Assembly: GCF_013522705.1 (NCBI RefSeq)
Contig: NZ_JAAMRE010000008.1
Location: 1-64,000 of the forward strand
Reading direction: 5' to 3'
Length of the DNA: 64,000 nucleotides
From: Pseudomonas lurida
GTDB taxonomy: Bacteria > Pseudomonadota > Gammaproteobacteria > Pseudomonadales > Pseudomonadaceae
Shown: positions 1 to 9,881 of the stretch, in pieces
Layout: each line of letters starts with the position of its first letter
How positions within the stretch are numbered: position 1 is the stretch's first letter
Notes under the pieces: model-generated
The model's database searches: none
Seen by the model: the letters and a program-made list of their open reading frames with translations, nothing else
What the model was told of the DNA's origin: nothing
Made by a program: the position numbers and the translations under genes

Positions 1-380
1 ATCAGCGAATTCCATCAGGGACAGAGGCACCGCCTCACTTAAAGTCCGGATGTATGGCTGCAACCTTATCCCGTCTGTGTTTTCACGAATTGAGTGCTTG
101 GCATACTGGGGGCGTCCATGTATGAGCAGACGTGATGTGGTGAGCAGGCTTGCCCTGCGCCGGGCTGCGAAGCAGCCCCTTTCCAGGCGATGTGGTCTTG
201 TCTGGCACACCGTGGTGTCTTGGTTTGGGGCTGCTTCGCAGCCCAGCGCGGGGCAAGCCCGCTCACCACAACAAGCCTGCTCACCACAAGGTTGTGGGTC
301 AGCCTGTGAGGTTTATATAGATGCCGCCGGCCATCCGGGGGCAAGCCCCCTCCCACATTGGAATGGGGTTGGAGCGGGGA
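1..380. other. Gene-free left edge with two kinds of REP repeats
   Basis: No convincing gene is seen here. Small frames on both strands run through repeats and look spurious. Positions 137-179 and 227-269 are inverted copies of a repeat of the form GTGGTGAGCRGGCTTGCCC, each followed by GCTGCGAAGCAGCCC, giving a REPIN-like structure of about 130 bp. A partial third copy lies at 272-290. A different REP of the GGGGGCAAGCCCCCTCCCAC type lies at 332-357, just past the stop of the haemoglobin gene. The hairpins may act as transcript ends for the operon that finishes at 381. Confidence 0.6.
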
Positions 381-800
381 TCAGTGCTCGATCACTTCGC
401 CGCGCATGGGCGCCAGGCGGGCGAGCAGGCGGTTTTGTGTGGGCACTGAGATCCCTTCGCTGTCCATCGCTTTGATCAGATCCTCCACCAATGCGTTGAA
501 GTCACTGCGGCTGACGTTCTGGCCTTTGTGGCTCTCGGCCATGCTGTCGCCGGTGTAGGTGCATGGGCCACCGGCTTCGACGCAGAACTGTTCGATCAGT
601 TTGTTGCGCAGGCGCTGGATGTCGATACGCCGGAAGCGCTCGACGATGCGGTCGTCGCGGGCGATGTTGAGCAGCATGCCTTCGACGATGCGAGTGATGC
701 CGGGCATGGCGCCGAGGTCTCGGTAGAGGCTGTCGTCCTTGGGCGGTTGCTGGGCGCAGGCGCTGAGCAGCGCCAGCAGCAGCACGGGTAATACACGCAT
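381..800 (-). CDS. Lipid-anchored group 1 truncated haemoglobin
   Basis: The 139-residue product is a lipoprotein. A short hydrophobic N-terminus ends in a lipobox, LLSAC, with acylated Cys15 followed by Ala-Gln, which favours the outer membrane. The rest matches group 1 truncated haemoglobins: LYRDLGAMPGITRIVEG near the N-terminus and ESHKGQNVS around the probable proximal haem ligand His91. Most truncated haemoglobins are cytoplasmic, so a periplasmic lipid-anchored form is unusual; it may bind O2 or NO, or be a redox or haem sensor. The ATG shares one base with the stop of the DUF3034 gene (TGATG), so the two are translationally coupled. It is the last gene of a four-gene reverse-strand operon. 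Family is secure; the ligand is inferred. Confidence 0.85.
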   Translation of the reverse strand: MRVLPVLLLALLSACAQQPPKDDSLYRDLGAMPGITRIVEGMLLNIARDDRIVERFRRIDIQRLRNKLIEQFCVEAGGPCTYTGDSMAESHKGQNVSRSDFNALVEDLIKAMDSEGISVPTQNRLLARLAPMRGEVIEH

Positions 801-1657
801 CAGAAACTCCCCTGGACGGACAGATAGGTGCCGTTCTGGTTATCCAACGTGGCGATCTCGCCAAGGCGGGCATAGGCCAGGACAAACGACACCTGCTTGC
901 TGGGGAAGTAAGCCAGAAACACATCCGCCCAGTCGCTTTCACCGGCGAACGACAGGTTGTCGGGTTTCTCGCGGTACTCCACGCCCAATGCCCAGCGTGG
1001 GTTGAACAACAGCGCCACCGAGCCCTCCTTGAGCAGGCTGCGACGGTCGCGGCGGTCGCCACCGAAGCCGAGCAGGCCGGTTTCATTGGCGCGGCTGTAG
1101 CGCAGGCCGCCGTTGACCAGCACGTTGTAGCCAAAGGCTGCGCCCATGAACAGACGGCTGGCGGCCAGGTAGCCTTCCACGTCGCTGTCACGCTTGGCGC
1201 CGACCAGGCGCGGAATATCGAACGTGTTCTGATGCTTGTATTGGAGGCCTAGCGAAACCTGGGGCAAGCGGTCGTAGATCACATCGCCGAACAGCCGCAC
1301 TTTTATCCCCAGCACATCCTGACCGAGGTGGTCGTCGGGCAGGTTCAGCTTATGCACCAAGGTGCCCAGGTCAAAACGTTGCCGAGCGAAGGAGACTTCC
1401 ACGCGGTTGTCGTAGGCCAGCGCCAACCCGGCGACATCGAGCCGATAATCCGGCAGATTGACCGTGGTGGCGAACGCCGTCGCGCCCCATTCGTGCTGTT
1501 CGCCATAACCGCTGAGCACCGCCCACGGTGTGATGCCGCCGCCCGCAGCGCCTTCCAGGCTGCTGGCGCCGCCGGTGGCGATCAGGCGACCGTTATCGGC
1601 CAGGGCGGCGGGCACGTTCAGGGCGGCCACGCAGCCGATCAAAAGAGAAAGACGCAC
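800..1657 (-). CDS. DUF3034 family outer-membrane protein
   Basis: A GTG start at 1657 is chosen because GAGGGG sits 6-7 bases upstream, a clean signal peptide follows (cleavage near Ala20, NVPAALA), and the alternative start would run into the previous gene. The product is 285 residues of alternating polar and hydrophobic segments with many aromatics and a C-terminal phenylalanine, as in outer-membrane beta-barrels. I recognise the DUF3034 family, which has no assigned function. The gene starts 10 bp after the phosphodiesterase stop and is coupled to the haemoglobin gene. A barrel beside a periplasmic cupredoxin and a lipid-anchored haemoglobin could be a pore or scaffold for an envelope redox process; that is inference. 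Confidence 0.75.
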   Translation of the reverse strand: MRLSLLIGCVAALNVPAALADNGRLIATGGASSLEGAAGGGITPWAVLSGYGEQHEWGATAFATTVNLPDYRLDVAGLALAYDNRVEVSFARQRFDLGTLVHKLNLPDDHLGQDVLGIKVRLFGDVIYDRLPQVSLGLQYKHQNTFDIPRLVGAKRDSDVEGYLAASRLFMGAAFGYNVLVNGGLRYSRANETGLLGFGGDRRDRRSLLKEGSVALLFNPRWALGVEYREKPDNLSFAGESDWADVFLAYFPSKQVSFVLAYARLGEIATLDNQNGTYLSVQGSF

Positions 1658-1667
1658 GTCATGCCCC

Positions 1668-4019
1668 TCAATGTACCCGCGAAGTTTGCGCACTGAGAGG
1701 CAAGGCCACCCAGGCTTCGAAAGCGTCGGCGCTCAAGGGCCGACTGATCAGGTAGCCCTGCGCCGTATCGCACTGCCAGCGCTCCAGCAGGCGCAGGCTG
1801 TGGGCGTATTCGACGCCTTCGGCGACCACCTTGAGGCCCAGGTTGTGGCTCATCTCGATGGTCGAGCGCACGATCACCGCGTCTTCACTGGTTTCATCCA
1901 GGTTGCGCACGAACGACTGGTCGATCTTCAATTCCTGCACCGGCAGGCGCTTGAGGTGGGCCAGTGACGAATAGCCGGTGCCAAAGTCATCCACCGACAG
2001 GCTGATGCCACAATCACGCAGCAGGTGCAGCACCTTCAGGGCCTTTTCCGGCTCGCGCATCACCGCACTCTCGGTGATTTCGAACACCAGTTGTTCGGCC
2101 GGCAGGCCATAGCGCCGCAGCAGCGTCGAGACGCGGTGGGCCAGCTCATCGCCGAGCAAGTCCTCGGCCGAGATGTTCAGCGACAGTTGCAGGTACAAGC
2201 CGCGTCGGTTCCATTCGCACAACTGGCGGATACCCTCCTCGATAACCCACTGGGTCAGCAACTGAACGCTGCCCGAGCGCTCGGCCAAGGGAATGAATTC
2301 CGCCGGCGAGACCATACCGAACTGCGGATGCTGCCAGCGCAACAGGGCTTCGGCCTGGCGCACGTGGCCCTGGCGAATATCCAGTTTGGGCTGGTAATGC
2401 AGCAGCAGTTGCCCCTGGCCGGGCGCATGGCGCAGGTCGCGGATCAGGGTGATCTGGCGACGATGGGCGAGGTCGCGCCCCGGTTCGTACACCTGCAGGC
2501 GACCGGGCATCTGCGCGGCATCCTTCATGGCGATCGCCGCGCGCTCAAGCAGGCTGTGGGCGGTGTCGCCATCGGCCGGATACGCCGCAATGCCCAGGCG
2601 GCAGTCGAGTGCCAGGTCGTGGTCGCCGATACGTTGCGGACGCAACAGCAGTTGCTGGAGCTTGTCGGCCAGGCCTACCGCTTCGTCGCGGCCCGCGCCA
2701 TCGAGCAGCAGTAAAAACTCGTCGGCCATCAGGTGCGCCAGCGTATCGCGCGGACGCAACGCGGCCTGCAGGCGCCGGCTGACGTTGAGCAGCAGCGCGT
2801 CGACGGCCTCCGGCCCGGCGGTTTCGCTGGCGGCGCGCAGGTTGTCGATGCCCAGGCAAATCAACGCCATTGGCCGCTGCATGGCAATCGCACTGCCCAG
2901 GCGCTCCACGGCCAGCGCGCGGTTGGGCAACCCGGTGAGCCGGTCATGCAGCGCATTGTGGGCCAGTTGCCGCTCGCGCTCGGCGATGCCGCTTTGCATC
3001 GCATTGAGCGCCAGGGCCAGGCGACCCAGTTCATCGCTGCGGGTCAGGGTCACCGGGGTCTGGTAGTTGCCCTGCCCGATGCGCTCGGCCGCCTGGGCCA
3101 GTGTCTGCACCGGCCGCGATACACCACGCGCCAGCAGCAAGGCGCCGATCAACGACGCCGCCAGCGCGACCAGGGCGATGGCGAGGATCTTTTCATCCAG
3201 CGGCACAAAGGCTTGCATCGCCGAATCCAGTGGGCTTTGCAGCAACGCCAGCACCTGACTGTCGGCATTGGTGGCCAATACCAGCGATTGGCTGAGAAAA
3301 CGGTGTTCGAGGTGCTCGGTGGTGGACACACCCTCATGCCTGGATGGCCCGAGCATCAGGCTGACGATACTGTCGCGCAGTACCTGGGGTTGGGTGCTGA
3401 CCAGCGTTCCCGGCTGCTGGCGGTCGATGGCCAGGAACGACACCTCCAGGTTGCTCAACGAGCGCAATTCATCGGCGAATGCCGTGTCCATGCTGAAGCC
3501 CATCACCACCCGTGCGATCGGCAACGGCGCCAGCACCGGCGCTTCCACCAGCAGGTGCGGGGTGCCCTGCAATGGCACGATCAACAGCGCGGCCTGGCGC
3601 TGGCGGCGCATTTCGCGCAACGCCTGGTCATAGCGAAAACTGGAACCCTCGGCGACTTCGTCGACGGTGCTGGCCAGGACTGTGCCGTCCATGCCCAGCA
3701 GGATCATGTCGCTGGCATTGATGCGTTTGCCGTGGTTGAGCAGCACCGAGCGCATCGTCGCCGAATCGCCACTGGCCACGGCATCGCGAAAGCCAAAGTC
3801 GGCGGCCAGCAATTGCACACCGTCGGCCAGGCGCCGGCCGCGTACATCCAGCAAACGCTCGAACACCCGCGTCCCCACCTCCAACTGTGCCGATGCCTGG
3901 CCCTGGACAGCCTGGCGGGTGGCGACCTTGACGCTGAAATACAACGCACCGATCACCACCAGCAGCAGCAGGATCAGGACCGTGGCGACCCGCGCCTGGT
4001 AACTACTGCGCAGTTTCAC
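1668..4019 (-). CDS. Membrane sensor c-di-GMP phosphodiesterase (degenerate GGDEF, intact EAL)
   Basis: With a GTG start at 4019, which overlaps the cupredoxin stop by 17 bp, the protein has 783 residues. Order of parts: membrane helix about 12-34, periplasmic Cache-like sensor about 35-275, second helix about 277-298, HAMP about 298-350, GGDEF domain about 355-512 and EAL domain about 525-775. The GGDEF signature is MADEF (431-435), so cyclase activity is unlikely. The EAL side keeps EALLRW (557-562), EITES, DDFGTGYSS (677-685), KIDQSFV and VVAEGVE, so hydrolysis of c-di-GMP is expected. The start is uncertain; a longer reading of up to 811 residues is open. It sits between cupredoxin and DUF3034 genes, which suggests that it reads an envelope redox or ligand signal. 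Confidence 0.85.
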   Translation of the reverse strand: MKLRSSYQARVATVLILLLLVVIGALYFSVKVATRQAVQGQASAQLEVGTRVFERLLDVRGRRLADGVQLLAADFGFRDAVASGDSATMRSVLLNHGKRINASDMILLGMDGTVLASTVDEVAEGSSFRYDQALREMRRQRQAALLIVPLQGTPHLLVEAPVLAPLPIARVVMGFSMDTAFADELRSLSNLEVSFLAIDRQQPGTLVSTQPQVLRDSIVSLMLGPSRHEGVSTTEHLEHRFLSQSLVLATNADSQVLALLQSPLDSAMQAFVPLDEKILAIALVALAASLIGALLLARGVSRPVQTLAQAAERIGQGNYQTPVTLTRSDELGRLALALNAMQSGIAERERQLAHNALHDRLTGLPNRALAVERLGSAIAMQRPMALICLGIDNLRAASETAGPEAVDALLLNVSRRLQAALRPRDTLAHLMADEFLLLLDGAGRDEAVGLADKLQQLLLRPQRIGDHDLALDCRLGIAAYPADGDTAHSLLERAAIAMKDAAQMPGRLQVYEPGRDLAHRRQITLIRDLRHAPGQGQLLLHYQPKLDIRQGHVRQAEALLRWQHPQFGMVSPAEFIPLAERSGSVQLLTQWVIEEGIRQLCEWNRRGLYLQLSLNISAEDLLGDELAHRVSTLLRRYGLPAEQLVFEITESAVMREPEKALKVLHLLRDCGISLSVDDFGTGYSSLAHLKRLPVQELKIDQSFVRNLDETSEDAVIVRSTIEMSHNLGLKVVAEGVEYAHSLRLLERWQCDTAQGYLISRPLSADAFEAWVALPLSAQTSRVH

Positions 4020-4680
4020 GGGCAGCTCGATTGAAAGCGTCGCCGAAGGCCGTCGGGGCCGGGGGCAGGTCCGCCGACGCGGGCTCAAGTGTGAGCAGCA
4101 CACGGTGGCTCAGGCCTGCGGCGGGAATATGCAGGGTGCCACCGTCCATCGGCTGCAGATCGGCCAGTTGCGGGTGCCACACCGTGGCGCGGTAATCGCC
4201 TGGAGTCAGTTGCTCCAGGCGCACGCGGCCCTGGGCATCACTGACGCCGAAGTGCGGATCGTCGGTCACGTAGATGTAGCCGAGCATCCAGTCATGGATA
4301 TTGCAGCCCAGCACTACCACACCCGGCTTGTCGAACAGCAGCGGCGCCGTCGGCGTGCCTTCGTACAGGCGCAGCTCGAAGCGCTTGGCGGTCGAAAAGG
4401 AATACACCTGGTGGCGAATATTGTCGCTGTTGGGGAACCGCACCTGCGTGCCGGTATGCACCGCCAGCACATGCGGCGCGAAGCGCTGGCCGCGTTGGTC
4501 CATCTCGGCGCTGGATACGACGGCCGCCGCGCCGGCCGGGCCTTGCAGCGTCACCACCGCGTCGGCGACCGGGCGCCCGTCGGCCTGCTGCATCAGCACT
4601 TCAAGGGTCGCTGCCGAAGCAGGACCGGCCGCCGCCAGCAACAGTATTAGGTGGGATAACAGGTGAATACATCGGGCCAT
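4003..4680 (-). CDS. Periplasmic cupredoxin-domain protein
   Basis: The 225-residue product begins with a signal peptide (cleavage near ASAA, residues 21-24). A cupredoxin fold follows with a likely type 1 copper set: His90 in NIRHQVYS, Cys126 and His129 in LGCNIHDWM, and Met132. After it comes a segment VSDAQGRVRLEQLTPGDY resembling a carboxypeptidase-regulatory-like fold. Homologues are often auto-labelled methylamine utilization protein, but no mau genes occur here. ATG at 4680 is preferred to upstream starts because the signal peptide then begins at residue 1. It heads the operon with a phosphodiesterase, DUF3034 and haemoglobin, so it may pass electrons or copper status to the sensor. 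Its substrate is unknown. Confidence 0.8.
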   Translation of the reverse strand: MARCIHLLSHLILLLAAAGPASAATLEVLMQQADGRPVADAVVTLQGPAGAAAVVSSAEMDQRGQRFAPHVLAVHTGTQVRFPNSDNIRHQVYSFSTAKRFELRLYEGTPTAPLLFDKPGVVVLGCNIHDWMLGYIYVTDDPHFGVSDAQGRVRLEQLTPGDYRATVWHPQLADLQPMDGGTLHIPAAGLSHRVLLTLEPASADLPPAPTAFGDAFNRAARETAQ

Positions 4681-4875
4681 GGGAGATCCGGTAGAAAACG
4701 GCCAGCCTTGGCGAAAAAGAACGATCACAGCCATGATGCCGCAATCAAGGCAAAATGCCACCATCGAACCACGGGAGACGCCAAACCGTTGGTCGGTAAA
4801 AAACGCTGCAATCGGTCAGGCTCCATCACTGTTATCGACCCTCTGCGAAAAAGCTGAAGCCGGTCAAGGCGATTG

Positions 4876-7212
4876 CTAGACCGCCGTGCGTTCGCGCCGC
4901 ATCCACATTTCAAAGGCCATCGCGTTGAGTGGCCGGCTGATCAGGTAACCCTGGGCGGTATCGCAGTTCCATTGCTTGAGCAGCCTCAGGCTGGGTTCGA
5001 ACTCCACGCCTTCGGCGACCACCTTGAGTCCCAGGCTATGGCTCATCTCGATGGTCGAGCGCACGATCACCCCATCGCCGCCATCGCTGTCGAGGTTGCG
5101 CACGAACGACTGGTCGATCTTCAACTCCTGCACCGGCAGGCGCTGCAACTGGGCCAGAGAAGAATAGCCGGTGCCGAAATCATCCACCGACAGGCTGATG
5201 CCGCAGCCACGCAATTGCTCGAGTACGCTCAGGGCCTGCCGCGGGTCGTGCATGATCGCGCTCTCGGTGATTTCGAACAGCATCTGGCGGGCCTCCACAT
5301 CATGCTGCGCGAGCAACGTGGTCACACGGATCGCCAGGTCGTCGTCGGCCAGGTCGTCCACCGAGATGTTCACCGACAGTTGAATCAGCAGGCCTCGCCG
5401 CGCCCAGTCGGCGATCTGGCGGATGGCTTCCTCGATCACCCACAAGGTGAGGCTGGACATACTGCCGGTACGCTCGGCCAGGGGGATGAACTCGGCGGGC
5501 GAGACCAACCCCAGCCTGGGATGCTGCCAACGCAGCAGCGCTTCGGCCTGGCGGACCTGGCCATGCTTGAGGTCGAGCTTGGGCTGGTAGCACAGGTGCA
5601 GCGCGCCTTCGGCGGCGGCGCGGCGCAAGTCGCGGATCAGGGTGATCTGGCGTTGGTGGGCCAGGTCGCGGTCCTGCTGATAGATCTGCAGATGGCCCGG
5701 CAGGGTCGCCGCGTCGTGACGGGCGATGGCGGCGCGGCTGATCAGCTCTTCCACCTGCTGACCATCGGTGGGGTACGCCGCGATGCCGATGCTCACTTGA
5801 TGGCGCAGTTCGTCGCGGCCGATGCGCTGGGGTTCGGTGAGCAGCGCATAGAGACGGTCGGCGCGGGCCACGGCACGGCTGACCTGGGTATTTTCCAGCA
5901 ACAGTAGAAATTCGCTGCCGGACACACGTGCCGCCGTGTCGCTGGCCAACAGGCTCATGGACAGGCAGCGGCTGGCTTCGCGCAACATCTCTTCGACGCC
6001 CTGGGGGCCGAAGCCTTCGTTGATTGCGCGGTAGTTTTCGATGCCCAGGTACAGCAGCACCACCGGCCGCCGCGCACTGATCGCACTGCCCAGGCGTTCC
6101 ATGGCCAGGGCGCGATTGGGCAGGCCGGTGAGGGGGTCGTGCAGGGCGTTATGGGCCAGTTGCCGTTCACGCATGGCAATCGCGCTTTGCATGGCGTTGA
6201 ACGCCCGCGCCAGCAGGCCGAACTCATCGTGGCCCCGCACCCGCACCGGCGTGCGGTAGTCACCGGCACCGATCCGCCCGGCAGCTTCCACCAGGGCAGT
6301 GAGCGGCCGCGACACGCGCCGCGCCAGGAACAATGCGCCGGCCAGTGACACCACCAGCACCGCCAGGGCAATCCCGAGGAATTGCCGATCCAGCGGCGCG
6401 AAGGCTTCCACGGCATGGTCCAGCGGGCTTTGCAGGAGCACCCGCACGTCATCGCCCTCGCCCGTGTTGCCCAGCGACCGCACCTGGCTGAGCACACGCT
6501 CGCCGTAGAAGCGATGGATATGCGCCTCGGTGTCCGGGTTAGCGCCACGCAACAGGTTGAGCACTGCGGCCTGATAGGCGTCGGGCTGGGTGCTGAACAA
6601 TTGACCGGCCTCCCCGTCCCGCACGCTGAGGAACGACACCTCCAGGTTGCTCATGGAGCACAGCTCATTGGCGAACAACGTGTCCATGGGAACGCCCATG
6701 ACCACACGAGCGATGGGCACGTCGTCGACCACCTCGTCCTGCACCAGCAGGTAGGGGCGCCGATCCATGGTCACAATCAATATTTGCAGGCCGCTGCGCC
6801 GTGCGCGACGCAGTGCGTCGGCATAGGGGAAGGCCTGGCCGCGGGTGAACCCAGGCAAGGTGCTGACCCTTACCGTGCCGTCCAGGCCCAGCACCAGCAC
6901 TTCGCTGGAACGAATGCCGCTGCCGTGGCGCTGCAGCGCCGCCAGGATCGACGCGCTGTCGCCGTCGGCCACTGCACGGACGAAGGGGCCATCGGCGGTG
7001 AGCCAGTCAAGGTCGTATTGCAGGCGCCGGCCTCGCAGATCCAGCAGGCGTTCGAACACCTGGCTGCCGGTTTTCAGTTGGGCTCGCGCCTGGTTTTCCA
7101 CGGCGCGAGTAGTGGCGGCCTGGACCGCCAAGTAGGTAGCCACGACCACCACCAGCAGCAGCAACGCCCACACGCCGGCGATGCGGGTCTGGAACGTATG
7201 GCGCCACGTCAT
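4876..7212 (-). CDS. Paralogous membrane sensor c-di-GMP phosphodiesterase
   Basis: The protein has 778 residues from ATG 7212, with AGAGGG about 8 bases upstream. It is a clear paralogue of the phosphodiesterase at 1668-4019, with the same layout: two membrane helices around a Cache-like periplasmic domain, HAMP, GGDEF, EAL. The GGDEF signature is SGSEF (431-435), again degenerate and at the same residue number as in the paralogue. The EAL motifs EALLRW (557-562), EITESAIM, DDFGTGYSS (677-685) and VVAEGVE are intact. It is separated from the cupredoxin gene by 195 bp, so it may have its own transcript or be the first cistron. The periplasmic sensor halves differ more than the catalytic halves. 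Confidence 0.85.
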   Translation of the reverse strand: MTWRHTFQTRIAGVWALLLLVVVVATYLAVQAATTRAVENQARAQLKTGSQVFERLLDLRGRRLQYDLDWLTADGPFVRAVADGDSASILAALQRHGSGIRSSEVLVLGLDGTVRVSTLPGFTRGQAFPYADALRRARRSGLQILIVTMDRRPYLLVQDEVVDDVPIARVVMGVPMDTLFANELCSMSNLEVSFLSVRDGEAGQLFSTQPDAYQAAVLNLLRGANPDTEAHIHRFYGERVLSQVRSLGNTGEGDDVRVLLQSPLDHAVEAFAPLDRQFLGIALAVLVVSLAGALFLARRVSRPLTALVEAAGRIGAGDYRTPVRVRGHDEFGLLARAFNAMQSAIAMRERQLAHNALHDPLTGLPNRALAMERLGSAISARRPVVLLYLGIENYRAINEGFGPQGVEEMLREASRCLSMSLLASDTAARVSGSEFLLLLENTQVSRAVARADRLYALLTEPQRIGRDELRHQVSIGIAAYPTDGQQVEELISRAAIARHDAATLPGHLQIYQQDRDLAHQRQITLIRDLRRAAAEGALHLCYQPKLDLKHGQVRQAEALLRWQHPRLGLVSPAEFIPLAERTGSMSSLTLWVIEEAIRQIADWARRGLLIQLSVNISVDDLADDDLAIRVTTLLAQHDVEARQMLFEITESAIMHDPRQALSVLEQLRGCGISLSVDDFGTGYSSLAQLQRLPVQELKIDQSFVRNLDSDGGDGVIVRSTIEMSHSLGLKVVAEGVEFEPSLRLLKQWNCDTAQGYLISRPLNAMAFEMWMRRERTAV

Positions 7213-7296
7213 CGGCGTGCCCTCTGGCAACGTTCGTATGTATGTGCCACTGCGTCCCTGTGTCATGTGCATTCCCTGCGACAGCTGACCTGGCGT

Positions 7297-7323
7297 CAAA
7301 AAATACCCGTCCCATTCGGGTAT
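7297..7323 (-). terminator. Rho-independent terminator
   Basis: Read on the reverse strand, ATACCCG (7323-7317), a 7-base loop and CGGGTAT (7309-7303) form a 7-bp stem followed by a run of six to seven T. It lies about 100 bp past the stop of the solute-binding-protein gene, so it probably ends the CobW operon before the promoter of the phosphodiesterase at 7212. Confidence 0.75.
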
Positions 7324-7422
7324 TCGTGTTGAGCAGATTAGCTCGCGGCAGGCGCTTGTCCACCCAATAAAACCGGGGGCCTGAGCGTCAGCTTATTGGC
7401 GACAGAGGGTTGGCTTTGCGCG

Positions 7423-8597
7423 TCAGGCCGGCCCTCGCGCGCGCATGAAATCCCCCCAGCGGCGCACCAGGTAATTGTGCTCGTCCATTACCGAGTTCCA
7501 CACCGCGATATGGCCCATGCGCTGTTCGTAGGAACCGCCGTCGCGCACCTCGCCCCGGTCGATCAGCGGCAGGCCGTCGCTGCCCGGCAGTTCTTCGCGT
7601 GCGGGTTTGCCGGCGTACCAGTAATCCCACTCGGCGGCGCTCAGGTGGTCGCGACTACGGGCCGGGTTGCCGATGTAATAGCCCTGGCGCGCCATCACCG
7701 CACCGGGCCAGCCCGACAGCCACCAGTTGAGGTAGGCATAGGCGGCGTCCAGCACCGGACCCTGGGCATGGCGTGACAGCGACAAGCCACCGAACCAGGC
7801 GCGATAACCTTCACGCGGCACCGCCAGGCGGTATTTAACGCCGGCACGATGCAGGCGCATCAGGGTCGGCGACCACAGGCTCTGGATATCAATGTTCGGG
7901 CTGAGCATCAGTTGCGCGGCTTCTTTGTCGTCCGACCAGAACGCTGCGAAGTGCCCTTCCTTCTGCTTGCGCACCAGGATATCGGCGAGCACGTCGATGT
8001 CTTCGATGCTCATATTGCCTATGTCCTTGAAGCTGGCGAGCCCGGCGCCCTGCACCGCCAACGCGGCATCCAGCGCGCCGATGGCGGCGTCGCTTTGCAG
8101 CGCGGTACGCGCGCGCCATGCCGGGTCCAGCAGCCAGCCCCAGCTTTCATTGCCGTGGCAAAAGCCGTCGGGCAGACGCTCCGGGCGGTAGGCAAAACTG
8201 TCGGCATTGTGGGTCAGGGGCAGCATGCTGATGCGTTCGGTCACGGTGCTGCCGAGGCTGCCGTCGTGCTGCACGAACAGGCGCTCGCTGGGCACGCTGC
8301 CGCTGCCCAGGCGGTCACCGGGGCTGAGGCGCCCGCGCTTGGGCAGGTCGTTGATCTCGTGCCACAGCGCGATGCGTCGCGTGTCGATGGGCTGGATCGC
8401 CCGCGCCGGCCAGACGAAATCGACGTTATGGAACCATTGGTCATAAAGGTCGTAGCTGTCGGGTTGCATCACCGCAATGCGCTGTGCCTGCTCGACATCG
8501 TGCACCTGGTAGACCAGGCGGATGCCAAGTTCCTGCTCGGCCCGCACGCGCAAGGTTTCGAGCAAGGTCACGGAGGTGCCGAGGACGCGCAGCGTAA

Positions 8598-8601
<4 letters not shown>
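7423..8601 (-). CDS. PotD-like solute-binding protein without signal peptide
   Basis: The 392-residue product resembles extracellular solute-binding proteins of the spermidine/putrescine (PotD) type, with segments such as YDLYDQWFHNVDF, GNESWGWLLDP and GYYIGNPARS. Its ATG overlaps the stop of the cobW-like gene by four bases (ATGA, 8598-8601), which fixes the start. From that start there is no signal peptide or lipobox: the protein begins MITLRVLGTS. No ABC ATPase or permease genes lie nearby. It may be a cytoplasmic ligand-binding partner of the GTPase, or depend on an unusual export route. Confidence is good for the fold and low for the ligand. Confidence 0.75.
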
Positions 8602-9568
<967 letters not shown>

Positions 9569-9572
<4 letters not shown>

Positions 9573-9868
9573 GAGGTTGACTCCAAGTGATCCAACAGCC
9601 TTGGGTCGAGCGGGTCCAACGGGCGGCCGAGCATGCTTTCGGCCGCCTGCCAGAGCTGATCCAGGCCGCTGGCCAGGGCCTGTTTGCCGGTCGCGCCCAT
9701 CAGCAAATAGGAGGCGCCCTGGAAGTCTTCGACCTTGAGGCGGAACACTGCGAGCACCTGGTTGATCGCGGCGATGCGGCGCAGGCGCTCACGGCGCCTG
9801 GGCACGGCATCGCCCAAGGGGTCGCTCCAATGCAGGTCTTCGCCGAGCAGTCCGCAGAGTCCGCACAT
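9569..9868 (-). CDS. Unknown 99-residue protein starting MCGLCG
   Basis: I do not recognise a characterised family. The protein is short, mostly helical in appearance, and begins MCGLCGLLGE, which recalls the Cys2 start of class II glutamine amidotransferases, although it is far too short for that domain. The first Cys pair might instead bind metal. The ATG at 9868 follows GGGG and lies 13 bp after the upstream SDR stop. Its stop overlaps the cobW ATG (ATGA). Tight coupling to a metallochaperone suggests a joint role. An upstream in-frame extension would overlap the SDR gene and is rejected. Confidence 0.7.
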
Positions 9869-9881
9869 GGCTATACCCCGC

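Noticed and set aside
50..475. Small frames on both strands at the left edge
   Set aside because: They run through REP repeats and the end of the haemoglobin gene; no ribosome site and no protein-like composition.
4003..4680. Methylamine utilization role for the cupredoxin
   Set aside because: No mauA, mauB or other methylamine dehydrogenase genes are present; only a likely automatic label would support it.
1668..7212. Diguanylate cyclase activity of the two GGDEF-EAL proteins
   Set aside because: The GGDEF signatures read MADEF and SGSEF, which lack the two glycines needed for GTP binding at the active site.
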